DNA of 64,000 nucleotides from positions 62,001 through 126,000 of IMG/VR virus record IMGVR_UViG_3300028393_000019; one strand, given 5' to 3'. Shown piece by piece: positions 36,742-43,503 of this stretch. Origin of the DNA: a virus. The position numbers and the translations under genes are program-made. Each line of letters opens with the position of its first letter. The stretch's first letter is position 1. The notes beneath the pieces were generated by a model. It was not told the DNA's origin. It did not search any database and saw only the letters and a list, made by a program, of their open reading frames with translations.

Positions 36742-37341
36742 ATGCGAGCACGTGAGTTTGTGATTGACGGTGCTGATCCTGTAAAAAATGCAGTGGGTGC
36801 GGCACTGCCCACAGCAGTCAGTAATATTGCGCCCGAGTTTCTCAAACGATATCCCCAACTGGCACAGGTGGCCGCGTTGAGTCCCTATGCGGCACAGATA
36901 GTACAACAGTTGGCCACAAGACAGCCGACCCAGGCAGCTGTGACTGCACTACAGAATTTTGTGCCTAGTTTTCCGGGAATCCCACGAGAAATAGGCGACC
37001 TACTGAGTCATTGGAGCAACACAGGCACTGTTCGCGGTGTGGCTGGACATTTGGTGGGAGACGCAGTGGCTGCCGCGGGAGCCGTGCCCACTGCACTGAG
37101 CTTGCCTTATATGATGGCCGGACAAGAGCAGGAAAAGATCAATGCAGATCTATGGAATCCTATCTACAACACCAATCCCTATGCTCAACAACAGCGCAGT
37201 CGAGCACAAGGCGGCACACAAACACAAGGTCAAGCTGGTGCACAAAATGCCAGGAACGCAGTGCGCACACAGTCAACTACAGCTAATCCCATGCCGGGCA
37301 CTCCGGAGTTTGCACAGTTACAACAGCAGTATCAACGCTGA
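36742..37341 (+). CDS. Late alanine-rich protein (199 aa)
   Basis: ATG 36742 is taken because the upstream in-frame ATG (36688) lies inside the previous gene. The N-terminus MRAREFVID|G is a variant of the capsid-targeting pattern with Asp for Glu. The middle is Ala/Val-rich and could form helices that touch membranes (VRGVAGHLVGDAVAAAG); the C-terminus is Gln/Asn/Thr-rich and disordered. It ends two bases before the convergent minus-strand gene. Confidence 0.75.
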   Translation: MRAREFVIDGADPVKNAVGAALPTAVSNIAPEFLKRYPQLAQVAALSPYAAQIVQQLATRQPTQAAVTALQNFVPSFPGIPREIGDLLSHWSNTGTVRGVAGHLVGDAVAAAGAVPTALSLPYMMAGQEQEKINADLWNPIYNTNPYAQQQRSRAQGGTQTQGQAGAQNARNAVRTQSTTANPMPGTPEFAQLQQQYQR

Positions 37342-37342
37342 T

Positions 37343-37552
37343 CTAAAACTCAAAAAATCTGTGGGGCCACTGTAGGTACATCCAATTGAGATATCTACGA
37401 GCAGATTCCGCCACATATACTATGTGAAATTCATATTCCTGGCTTTGAAACTGCCAACATTCCTTGCGTAGATCCAACTGATGCTGTTGACAGTATGCTG
37501 TTATCGCCTGTAGTTCAGGGCTGTCTTGGGGAATTGTGATCAAGATGCGCAT
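37343..37552 (-). CDS. Small minus-strand protein (69 aa)
   Basis: MRILITIPQDSPELQAI, with a WQFQSQEYEFHIV core and an aromatic C-terminus (WMYLQWPHRFFEF). No family recognised. A late-type box sits 4 nt upstream of the ATG, unlike most minus-strand genes. Confidence 0.7.
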   Translation of the reverse strand: MRILITIPQDSPELQAITAYCQQHQLDLRKECWQFQSQEYEFHIVYVAESARRYLNWMYLQWPHRFFEF

Positions 37553-37556
37553 CTAG

Positions 37557-37562
37557 TATTTA
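37557..37562 (-). promoter_or_regulatory. Late promoter TAAATA on the minus strand, 4 nt before ATG 37552
   Basis: GTCTAAATACTAG then ATG. Same 4-nt geometry as the plus-strand late genes. Confidence 0.55.
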
Positions 37563-37629
37563 GACCCTGAAAGGGTTCAAGCGGCAAAAAATTTCTAGCG
37601 TAAAAAAAATTGGCCAAGTACTTACGCAA

Positions 37630-37854
37630 TCAGTAGAAGGTTTTTTTGGGCAAGCCAGTTGCTGTGTCCAAACTGGGATCTACTCTAGGACAACAGTGAC
37701 CAAAGCGTAGCTGAAACTCAGTGTATACAGCACCTGCGGGAACCCAAAAACGTGTGCGATTGAGATGCGTTTCCGTCACCAGTTTGTGATCAGTTATCCA
37801 ACGTAACACAGAACTGAAGTTGGGATCCAGCGTAAGCACATAGTACTCGTTCAC
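37630..37854 (-). CDS. Unknown protein, GTG start (74 aa)
   Basis: The frame begins GTG two bases after the upstream stop codon. The product (LTLDPNFSSVLRWITDHK, FWVPAGAVYTEF) resembles a small alpha/beta early protein. No family named. Confidence 0.7.
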   Translation of the reverse strand: MNEYYVLTLDPNFSSVLRWITDHKLVTETHLNRTRFWVPAGAVYTEFQLRFGHCCPRVDPSLDTATGLPKKTFY

Positions 37855-37856
37855 GG

Positions 37857-38135
37857 TTAAACTATGCCGGGTTTATACTCTATGCAGTAAGCACATATGG
37901 CCATTACAACGACTAGGACAAGCCATGCCCATTTGCTGATAACTCCTTCATCTGAGTATCTACAGTAGTAACAGTCCATGTCTGGGTCGTAATGATAGAT
38001 TTTACCGTTGCGAGTTATAGTTTCATTATATAGATCATTCATAGAGTTACCTGTAGATGGTAGGTTAAAGACACGTCCTGTATGCATATTGAGCCATTCT
38101 GTGTCACTTAACTGCTTGTAGTCTTCTGAGTTCAT
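37857..38135 (-). CDS. Tail-anchored membrane protein (92 aa)
   Basis: The first 65 residues are soluble and aromatic, with a CYYC pair (MDCYYCRYSDEG). One membrane helix follows (WAWLVLVVVMAICAYCI) and six residues outside. The topology suggests a C-terminal anchor in the inner membrane. Function unknown. Confidence 0.75.
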   Translation of the reverse strand: MNSEDYKQLSDTEWLNMHTGRVFNLPSTGNSMNDLYNETITRNGKIYHYDPDMDCYYCRYSDEGVISKWAWLVLVVVMAICAYCIEYKPGIV

Positions 38136-38136
38136 A

Positions 38137-38343
38137 CTAGTGTTTCCTTAGATTAGCGCATATACCCGCGATAAGCGCATTGGGATTTGCACTATTGGCA
38201 TTGATACGCTCAATATCTTCTACAGCTACAGTATATAGCTCATGACGCTGAGCCAGTAGATAAAAACGATCTCTAAGCGTGGTAGCTTGAAATACACTGA
38301 CAACAGCGCCTATAATGCGAGCTAGAATGCGGGAATAGTCCAT
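38137..38343 (-). CDS. Small helical protein (68 aa)
   Basis: The N-terminus is mildly hydrophobic (ILARIIGAVVSVFQ), then basic and helical. It ends one base before the next gene start. A TATACT-like sequence touches the start codon. No family recognised. Confidence 0.65.
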   Translation of the reverse strand: MDYSRILARIIGAVVSVFQATTLRDRFYLLAQRHELYTVAVEDIERINANSANPNALIAGICANLRKH

Positions 38344-38587
38344 ACAGTATATAGCACCCGAATGGGTCCTGTGGGTCTATTTCAGATTCGCGTAAAAAAT
38401 TATAAAGAAGTACTTACAGTTTTATGGTGGTGAAAATACTTCGGTACCCATGCGCTACTAGCTATGTTAGTGTGTACTTACATGTATAGCCCCTCACCCC
38501 TCTGTGTCGAGATGAATGCCATTCGGTCGCCGGTCGAGAGAAGAAAAAAAATCCCCACCACCGGGAGCGAATCGGATAGTGAGGATC

Positions 38588-38610
38588 AAAACGAGGATAT
38601 GCCTCGTTTT
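38588..38610. terminator. Symmetric terminator hairpin
   Basis: AAAACGAGG pairs with CCTCGTTTT around a 5-nt loop; A and T runs on both sides let it work on either strand. It probably ends the AAA+ gene transcript. Confidence 0.7.
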
Positions 38611-38614
38611 AGGT

Positions 38615-38658
38615 GGGCTAGACCTAGCGGGAGCGAATCGCGTTGATTGGTCTAGCCC
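38615..38658. repeat. 10-bp inverted repeat next to the terminator
   Basis: GGGCTAGACC (38615-38624) and GGTCTAGCCC (38649-38658) enclose a 24-nt loop that contains one GGGAGCGAATCG copy. Confidence 0.7.
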
Positions 38659-38694
38659 TACTGCTAAGGGCGCTCTTATGTGTGTTGTTGTATA

Positions 38695-39597
38695 CTAGCG
38701 TGAGCCCCTCATGCATGTTACTTCTGCTACAGCTTGCCACTTGTCCGGGAAGCTGGCTGCCAAGTCTGCTACCTTGAGCACTGTGCGCAGGCTCAGCTCA
38801 CGCATGCGATGCTTGTTGGAATCCACGAATGCAACCACTTCCAGCTTCTTCTCGTCAGTGAGCTCGTATGAATCCAGCATGCCATGCTCGGTAACTACCT
38901 GCTTGATGCGTAACACCTTCTCGCGTTCAGTGTCGATGGTAAGGTCCAAATAGTGGCAACGGCTCTCTAGTGCTTCCAAGTGATCCTGTAGCTTCTTGCT
39001 TTTCACGTGATCGAACTTGATGTTGGTAATGAAGATCGCACCGCCCTTGAACTCGAATGTGTTGGGCACACCTTCACTACGTAGCAAGCGACTGTCTGTG
39101 TTCCACGAGATCGTACGCTTCTTTGACGTATCTAACGCGGCCTTCAAGATGTTTAGACTGAGATCATCCAACAGGATCGAATCACAGTCGTCGAACACTA
39201 GGATGCTCTTCTTGTCTGAGAACTCGTACAGCTTGCTATACAAGCCAATGGCACTCATAGCGCCTTTGACGATCTCGTACTTCTTCAGCTTCTGATCCTG
39301 TGCGATATCAGCCAGCACATCATGCTTTGACAGAACCTTCTCTACACCGTAGCTCTTGCCCACGCCTGGGGGGCCTGTCACGATCATAGCTCGCACATCG
39401 CCCTTCTTTACAGCACGAGTCATGTCATCCAAGATCTCAAAGCGATCACGTAGACGATTCAGGATCTGTTCATCTGACTCGTGTGCGATGTTCTTCTTTA
39501 CGGGTTCTTGCTCTAGGCTCGCTGTGGTGCCTTTGCTGGTTTTTGGCTGTTTCTGAAGTGCCATTAGCATCTTACTGGTAACTACCTTTGTTGTCAT
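38695..39597 (-). CDS. AAA+ ATPase (300 aa)
   Basis: A charged N-terminal tail (1-40) precedes an AAA+ core: Walker A GPPGVGKS at 75-82, Walker B ILVFDDCDSILLDD, and GGAIFITNIKFDHV as the sensor 1 strand. A C-terminal helical part (LSLRTVLKVADLA) follows. It resembles single-domain phage AAA+ proteins of unknown role. It is the largest product of the early minus-strand block, with its own consensus promoter and an AGGAGCG RBS, so it acts early. Confidence 0.88.
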   Translation of the reverse strand: MTTKVVTSKMLMALQKQPKTSKGTTASLEQEPVKKNIAHESDEQILNRLRDRFEILDDMTRAVKKGDVRAMIVTGPPGVGKSYGVEKVLSKHDVLADIAQDQKLKKYEIVKGAMSAIGLYSKLYEFSDKKSILVFDDCDSILLDDLSLNILKAALDTSKKRTISWNTDSRLLRSEGVPNTFEFKGGAIFITNIKFDHVKSKKLQDHLEALESRCHYLDLTIDTEREKVLRIKQVVTEHGMLDSYELTDEKKLEVVAFVDSNKHRMRELSLRTVLKVADLAASFPDKWQAVAEVTCMRGSR

Positions 39598-39626
39598 ACA
39601 CGCTCCTGTGTTAAATTAATAATAGT

Positions 39627-39655
39627 ATTGTACAGTCTCGTTGAGTCTGTGTCAA
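39627..39655 (-). promoter_or_regulatory. Early sigma-70 promoter for the AAA+ gene
   Basis: TTGACA, 17 nt, TACAAT. The -35 contains the TGA stop of the upstream gene. Confidence 0.8.
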
Positions 39656-39975
39656 TCCAATCGGCTGCCTGCGTAGGCTGTCAAGCCCAAAGCCTTCAGA
39701 TAGTTGGCCAGGGCATAGGCGCCTGCTTCTTTGATGTCCACGTTTTGCACGGGCAGATCTCCCGGATTCCACATGCTCAAACACTTGGGTTTGTAGTCCT
39801 TCTTGAACCCCGCGGCAATCAATTCCTTAGCCTGCTTTGAGTTGGTACGGTCCACGTAGACATCAACCCAAGCAAAGCCGCAAGCGCCGCGATCTCCGCC
39901 CCACTTTTGATATTCGGCCATGCTGGCTTGTTTGGCCAATGGAATGCCTGCTTGGATCTGTTCTGCTGTAATCAT
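39652..39975 (-). CDS. Conserved early protein (107 aa)
   Basis: Mixed alpha/beta protein (YQKWGGDRGACGFAWVDVYVDR, shown as GGDRGACGFAWV). I recall similar hypothetical proteins from other phages. RBS AGGAGCGA. Confidence 0.82.
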   Translation of the reverse strand: MITAEQIQAGIPLAKQASMAEYQKWGGDRGACGFAWVDVYVDRTNSKQAKELIAAGFKKDYKPKCLSMWNPGDLPVQNVDIKEAGAYALANYLKALGLTAYAGSRLD

Positions 39976-40009
39976 AAGTCGCTCCTATAATTGCGTTGTT
40001 GAAGTGTAT

Positions 40010-40038
40010 ATTATACTACCAAAGCGTGGGGTTGTCAA
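40010..40038 (-). promoter_or_regulatory. Early sigma-70 promoter for gene 39975
   Basis: TTGACA, 17 nt, TATAAT; it begins after the membrane-protein gene's last codons. Confidence 0.85.
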
Positions 40039-40204
40039 CCGGACGCTCAGTGCGTTTCAGCATGAGAACGCCACAGCCCATGGTTGCTAATCCCAGGATC
40101 GCTACAAGGACACAGTCCAGGACGGGACCACCGGTTTCGATCCCACCCACCGCAGCCATGGTTAGCAGTAGGCCTGTAAAGATTAAGAATGTGCTTGATT
40201 TCAT
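40016..40204 (-). CDS. Two-helix membrane protein (62 aa)
   Basis: Two hydrophobic segments (FLIFTGLLLTMAAVGG and CVLVAILGLATMGCGVLML) and a short charged C-terminus. ATG overlaps the upstream TGA (ATGA); RBS AAGGAGC. Its end overlaps the next promoter. Confidence 0.78.
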   Translation of the reverse strand: MKSSTFLIFTGLLLTMAAVGGIETGGPVLDCVLVAILGLATMGCGVLMLKRTERPVDNPTLW

Positions 40205-40533
40205 GCTAGCTCCTTGTGCAGATCGCAGTAGTCAACTTCAGGTTCTTTGTAGGTAATAGAACCTTCGTACTCCAGCTGGCTCCGCTCGAAGTCGCTAAGG
40301 TAGCCTTCTGCTTCCACGCGGAATCCCACGATGTACTCTCTGCAGTAGTCATTTGATCGCTCGATGGAGCCACGTGCCATCTCAACGATCTCTGCAGGAT
40401 CGATGTTGCGAGGTGTGTTGAGGATCTTGTAGCTGGAACCGCCCTTGAACTTCCAATACTGTGGGCAAGCACCTTCGCCGTCCCAATCATGGGCACCGTA
40501 GTTCTCCATGTACTGTGTGTCAATTACTAGCAT
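40201..40533 (-). CDS. Conserved phage protein MLVIDTQYMENYGAHDW type (110 aa)
   Basis: ATG 40533 is chosen over 40593 because AGGAGCGAA lies just before it and the longer frame starts inside the promoter. The motif DTQYMENYGAHDWDGEG and PQYWKFKGGSSY is familiar from many phages, function unknown. Translationally coupled to the membrane gene. Confidence 0.85.
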   Translation of the reverse strand: MLVIDTQYMENYGAHDWDGEGACPQYWKFKGGSSYKILNTPRNIDPAEIVEMARGSIERSNDYCREYIVGFRVEAEGYLSDFERSQLEYEGSITYKEPEVDYCDLHKELA

Positions 40534-40564
40534 AGTTTCGCTCCTAGTTAGTGTGTAAAGTATT

Positions 40565-40593
40565 ATTATACTGCCGTTTGGCCCGTTTGTCAA
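40565..40593 (-). promoter_or_regulatory. Early sigma-70 promoter for gene 40533
   Basis: TTGACA, 17 nt, TATAAT. The upstream gene's TGA stop is inside the -35. Confidence 0.85.
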
Positions 40594-40838
40594 CAGACTG
40601 TGTAGGTTTGTCCCAGGCTGTCCAGTGCTTCTTGTTGTATTTTAGCCACATACTTGTTCACAGTCTTCAGCGCCTTGCGCTCCTTCTCGTCCACGTCAGG
40701 ACAGCCGTAGTTGGCACGGAAGTTGACCCACGCACTGAGTGTGCCCGCTCGATCTACACCAGTCACAGATCCTTTAAAGGATTCCATGTAATTCAACCGA
40801 TCACCGTTCAACAGTTCTATTGCTTTGGATAGTTTCAT
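40590..40838 (-). CDS. Early protein of unknown function (82 aa)
   Basis: Helical ends with a middle AGTLSAWVNFRANYG segment and a Lys-rich helix (EKERKALKTVNKYVAK). RBS AAGGAGCGAA. No family named. Confidence 0.8.
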   Translation of the reverse strand: MKLSKAIELLNGDRLNYMESFKGSVTGVDRAGTLSAWVNFRANYGCPDVDEKERKALKTVNKYVAKIQQEALDSLGQTYTVC

Positions 40839-40862
40839 AGTTCGCTCCTTCTTTGTTAATGT

Positions 40863-41114
40863 TCAGCAGTCTGGGTCAAAGCTCATCCACTCGTCGTACT
40901 CAGAGGGCTGACCGTCGTCCTCGTAGTCCATAGCACGTGGAAACTGATCCTCGGGCTCAGGGGCTTCGCAGATCACCACTTCACCATCGGAATCAAGCTC
41001 AACCCGAGGATGGCTGTAGCCATCGTAGGTCTCGTAACTGCCACGCAAGATCACGTGGGCATCCTGTGGCATTTGCTCCAATGCCTTGATCAAGTCTCTT
41101 ACTGTAGTTGTCAT
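40863..41114 (-). CDS. Acidic early protein (83 aa)
   Basis: N-terminal helix (VRDLIKALEQMPQDAHVIL) followed by a very acidic half (DSDGEVVICEAPEPEDQ). It resembles small phage proteins with an L-x-x-MP-x-DA pattern. Long leader (about 120 nt) from the promoter at 41251. RBS AAGGAGCGA. Confidence 0.82.
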   Translation of the reverse strand: MTTTVRDLIKALEQMPQDAHVILRGSYETYDGYSHPRVELDSDGEVVICEAPEPEDQFPRAMDYEDDGQPSEYDEWMSFDPDC

Positions 41115-41250
41115 ATCTCGCTCCTTCTCTTGTTCAGCTTAGGCCGAGTCTCCAAACTCGCTTCGTATCCCTTGGCTACGACCCTTTTTGCATTTCTGCG
41201 TGGGTCCTTGCATTTGAGGATCGCCTTGCTTTCTAACTGTTCATGTGCTT

Positions 41251-41279
41251 ATTATAGCTTCAAAAAATAACCCGCGCAA
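41251..41279 (-). promoter_or_regulatory. Early promoter overlapping the tRNA terminator
   Basis: TTGCGC, 17 nt, TATAAT. The -35 and most of the spacer lie in the terminator hairpin 41266-41292. Confidence 0.7.
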
Positions 41280-41292
41280 CCGGCGGGTTATT
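41262..41292 (-). terminator. Terminator after tRNA-Ile
   Basis: On the minus strand AATAACCCGC pairs with GCGGGTTATT, followed by Ts, 1 nt after the tRNA CCA end. Confidence 0.88.
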
Positions 41293-41293
41293 C

Positions 41294-41370
41294 TGGTGGG
41301 CCCACCTGGACTCGAACCAGGGACCAAAGGATTATGAGTCCTCTGCTCTAACCAACTGAGCTATAGGCCC
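41294..41370 (-). tRNA. tRNA with CAT anticodon, probably tRNA-Ile2
   Basis: A 77-nt cloverleaf with encoded CCA. The acceptor is GGGCCTA with TGGGCCC (one G-U pair), the D arm AGCTCAGTTGGTTAGAGC, the anticodon loop CTCATAA, and the T arm CCTGGTTCGAGTCCAGG. The CAT anticodon fits Met or Ile2. The GACTCATAATCC...TTGGTC region is like E. coli tRNA-Ile2, where lysidine at the first anticodon position lets it read AUA. Phage T4 also carries a tRNA-Ile2. Its 5' end overlaps the upstream coding sequence by 10 nt. Confidence 0.93.
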
Positions 41371-41546
41371 GTAAATCGGTTGACTTCTACTGGATCTTGC
41401 CCGTCTTCATCTTTGAGGATGTAGACTTCTTCGCATTCCCACATGTGATCTTCAGCTATCAGCTCGGCTTCTTTGAGGGTAGCAACACAATCGATCAGCT
41501 CATCTCGCCCATCGATTGTGCCCCAAACTTCATACTGAACGAACAT
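41361..41546 (-). CDS. Early protein whose stop codon lies in the tRNA (61 aa)
   Basis: MFVQYEVWGTIDGRDELI, acidic with a CxxV core. The last codons and the TAG stop are read from the tRNA acceptor stem (GGGCCTATAG). It starts 2 nt after the upstream stop codon. No family recognised. Confidence 0.78.
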   Translation of the reverse strand: MFVQYEVWGTIDGRDELIDCVATLKEAELIAEDHMWECEEVYILKDEDGQDPVEVNRFTGL

Positions 41547-41548
41547 GT

Positions 41549-41911
41549 TTAGGCTGTGAACGGAGTGTTCTCGTCTTCGGTCACTGCAGGTGCAGCCTTG
41601 ACTGCCTTGGTGGTCTTAGCTGTAGCGGTCTTGGCCACTGCTTTGACAACTGCTGTTGCCTTGGGAGCCTTCTCATCCAAGTACTCCGTGATAGCTGCCT
41701 GAGCATGTGCTCCTGAGAAATCATCCATGCCTTTGATGGCTTGAATACCTGCATACTTGGTGTATGGCTTCTCGAGATCTACCAAGGTGATATCCTCGTG
41801 ACCATGTTTAGCTAGCACCTTGATGCGCATCACATCATTTGCGAAACGTACCTTGTACTCACCGTTGAGCTTTGATACACCAAAAACGTTATACTGTTTA
41901 TCTGTTGCCAT
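41549..41911 (-). CDS. Early protein with Lys/Ala-rich tail (120 aa)
   Basis: The first 80 residues look like a small folded domain (YNVFGVSKLNGEYKVRF, YAGIQAIKGMDDFSG). Residues 82-110 are Ala/Lys/Thr/Val-rich (AVVKAVAKTATAKTTKAV), a histone-H1-like tail that could bind nucleic acid. RBS AGAGGTAAC. Confidence 0.8.
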   Translation of the reverse strand: MATDKQYNVFGVSKLNGEYKVRFANDVMRIKVLAKHGHEDITLVDLEKPYTKYAGIQAIKGMDDFSGAHAQAAITEYLDEKAPKATAVVKAVAKTATAKTTKAVKAAPAVTEDENTPFTA

Positions 41912-41969
41912 GTTGTTACCTCTATGTGTGTGGTTTAAGTTGTTATGCCAGTTTCCTTAGCATGTGTTA

Positions 41970-41998
41970 ATTGTACTATCTTTTGGTCTGCTTGTCAA
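41970..41998 (-). promoter_or_regulatory. Early sigma-70 promoter
   Basis: TTGACA, 17 nt, TACAAT; drives gene 41911, the 61-aa gene and the tRNA. Confidence 0.8.
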
Positions 41999-42260
41999 CC
42001 AATTTCTTCATCTTTTGGACATCTTTTCGGCTAGTTGCCACGGGTAGCGGCTTGCCAAACTCTCTGTCCAAATAGTGTGCCAGCATCTTGCCCTTGATGT
42101 TGGTAACCAGATCAAACTGGTCCTGATCAGGGCAGATGAACCGATACGGGCTGTGTCCCCAGCTCATCGTCTTGAGAAACTGATTGAACAGTCTGCGATG
42201 CTCTTTGATGTCCACGTCGAACTCAACCAGCGGTCGCAGATGGAAATCAAGTAGGCTCAC
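41976..42260 (-). CDS. Basic early protein, GTG start (94 aa)
   Basis: GTG at 42260 follows AGAGG. The sequence has a SWGHSPYRFICPDQDQFD segment and a Lys-rich C-terminus (MKKLVDKQTKR). It overlaps the 46-aa gene upstream by 14 nt. No family recognised. Confidence 0.72.
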   Translation of the reverse strand: MSLLDFHLRPLVEFDVDIKEHRRLFNQFLKTMSWGHSPYRFICPDQDQFDLVTNIKGKMLAHYLDREFGKPLPVATSRKDVQKMKKLVDKQTKR

Positions 42261-42387
42261 AGGGCCTCTCTTTCCACTGCTTGATCACTTGAGCTAGCGG
42301 TTCGAAGTTCCACTCTCGGATCTTGGGGCGAATGCGATCGGTCTGCTTCTGATCGTGCTCTTTATTCTTCTGCTGGTTGGTCTTCAT
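42247..42387 (-). CDS. Small basic protein (46 aa)
   Basis: ATG 42387 follows AGAGGAAACC. The product is very hydrophilic (TNQQKNKEHDQKQTDR) with a short helix (LAQVIKQWKER). It overlaps both neighbours, as expected in this compact operon. Confidence 0.6.
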   Translation of the reverse strand: MKTNQQKNKEHDQKQTDRIRPKIREWNFEPLAQVIKQWKERPCEPT

Positions 42388-42961
42388 TGGTTTCCTCTTC
42401 ATATTCTGCTACTGTTTCTGAAATGCCCATACAGTCATCTAACGCTGTAGGGATCGATTCTCTGATCTGCTCAGAGGTCATTGCTGTGATATCGTAGTAG
42501 TCATCACCGTTCTCGTCGTAGATCCCGCAGAATCCCATGCCCGACTCATAGTAGTAGGCCCGAACTGTGTAGCCCTGCTCCATCAATGCTTCATAGACTC
42601 CACAGGGTGGGGCCCACGCACTGTCGAAGCCGAATGTGACGCCAGTCTTGCCATCATGTGCATCGTCGTATTCCACTGCTTCGTAGGGTTCTACATCCCA
42701 CTTGGTGCCCCACTCGTTCACGCAGTAGTCATACCAAGTGCTGTAGCCATACTTCTCAAGGTTGGACTTCTCTGCTGCCTCAAGAGCGATCTGCTCGGGA
42801 TTGTCAGCGGAACCAACTCGACCCGCTACAATGTGCAGTTCTTTGGGCACAGGCTTGGCAAAGTCGCAGAACTTGCCTTCGTTGATCGCACCTACCAACT
42901 CATACATCTTCGCAGGGTCAGTGTGGTTAATCTCTACTGTGTTGTTGCACCAATTAGGCAT
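42362..42961 (-). CDS. Api92-like (DUF1281-type) protein (199 aa)
   Basis: It begins MPNWCNNTVEINH, the signature of the Api92/DUF1281 family found in phages and islands, with a ferredoxin-like fold. Later markers are KPVPKELH, YDYCVNEWGTKWD and FDSAWAPPCGVYEAL. The acidic C-terminus (EYEEETNEDQPAEE) looks disordered. Function unknown in the family. Own consensus promoter. Confidence 0.88.
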   Translation of the reverse strand: MPNWCNNTVEINHTDPAKMYELVGAINEGKFCDFAKPVPKELHIVAGRVGSADNPEQIALEAAEKSNLEKYGYSTWYDYCVNEWGTKWDVEPYEAVEYDDAHDGKTGVTFGFDSAWAPPCGVYEALMEQGYTVRAYYYESGMGFCGIYDENGDDYYDITAMTSEQIRESIPTALDDCMGISETVAEYEEETNEDQPAEE

Positions 42962-42987
42962 ACGCTGTTCTCCTAAGTTAAAACACT

Positions 42988-43016
42988 ATTATACAACCAA
43001 AAGGCCTAGAAGTCAA
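42988..43016 (-). promoter_or_regulatory. Early sigma-70 promoter for the Api92-like gene
   Basis: TTGACT, 17 nt, TATAAT. Confidence 0.82.
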
Positions 43017-43089
43017 CCGTTGTTTCTACGCCACAGAATAAGTTCCGGGAGGGTTTTGGGAAGTCTCACCCGGGTCGACTAGCAGGTTT

Positions 43090-43132
43090 TGTAGGGTCTC
43101 TTATGAATCGCTAACCTATGGCTAGCCCTACA
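43090..43132 (-). other. Branched hairpin in a 150-bp non-coding gap
   Basis: An outer stem (TGTAGGG with CCCTACA) encloses an inner hairpin (GCTAGCC, ATA, GGTTAGC). The inner stem needs a G-U pair only possible in minus-strand RNA, so the minus transcript is the likely structured one. It may be a terminator or small RNA after gene 43346. Confidence 0.4.
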
Positions 43133-43169
43133 GGAACGCACTTGTCCCTCAGCGATGTCTAGGAGCGAA

Positions 43170-43346
43170 CTAGCTGTTTACCGTAGCATTAGGGCTGAAT
43201 TCTTCATCCTGGATACCATTCAAGGTCAACCAATCGTAGACCATCTCTACGGGTATGTCCAAGGTCTTGGCTATGTTCTTCTCGGTCAAGCCCTCGATGT
43301 AGAGTTGCTCGATGTCATATGCGATTTCTGATAGTTTACTCATCAT
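43170..43346 (-). CDS. Helix-turn-helix-like protein (58 aa)
   Basis: ATG 43346 overlaps the upstream frame. The product has a clear HTH-type segment, LTEKNIAKTLDIPVEMVYDWL (seen as LTEKNIAKTLDIP), after a helix (IAYDIEQLYIEG). It may be a small DNA-binding regulator. RBS AGAGGAA. Confidence 0.65.
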   Translation of the reverse strand: MMSKLSEIAYDIEQLYIEGLTEKNIAKTLDIPVEMVYDWLTLNGIQDEEFSPNATVNS

Positions 43347-43503
43347 TCATTTCCTCTGGTAGATATGCAATTAAGTTGCTTCTGGGAACACTCTTTAACA
43401 GCTCTTCAACAGCAGTTAGATCCCCACCCTCGAGATCTACAGCGATCTGATCTAGAACCCGGTCGATCAAGTCCGATAGGGCTACAGCTCGTTTAGTTTC
43501 AAA
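43336..43503 (-). CDS. Small protein, possibly frameshifted at its start (55 aa from TTG)
   Basis: The frame ...KRAVALSDLIDRVLDQI...YLPEEMNDE is open back only to TTG 43503 or a nearby CTG. A good RBS (AAGGAGATAGA) instead serves ATG 43513, but that frame stops after six codons. One fewer G in TTTGG would join them into a 58-residue protein. Either a real frameshift or a sequencing error. Confidence 0.45.
   Translation of the reverse strand, partial: FETKRAVALSDLIDRVLDQIAVDLEGGDLTAVEELLKSVPRSNLIAYLPEEMNDE

Larger units (their letters stand above)
38344..38694. other. 351-bp non-coding stretch with hairpins and a repeat
   Basis: No gene seen. It holds a terminator-like hairpin (38588-38610), a 10-bp inverted repeat (38615-38658) and two copies of GGGAGCGAATCG (38563-38574 and 38629-38640). 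It lies downstream of the AAA+ gene on the minus strand. Confidence 0.6.

Noticed and set aside
41115-41236. 24-codon frame in the leader of gene 41114
   Set aside because: No RBS and no recognisable sequence; the leader is simply long.
43161-43170. AGGAGCGAAC on the plus strand
   Set aside because: It matches the early RBS motif but no plus-strand start follows.
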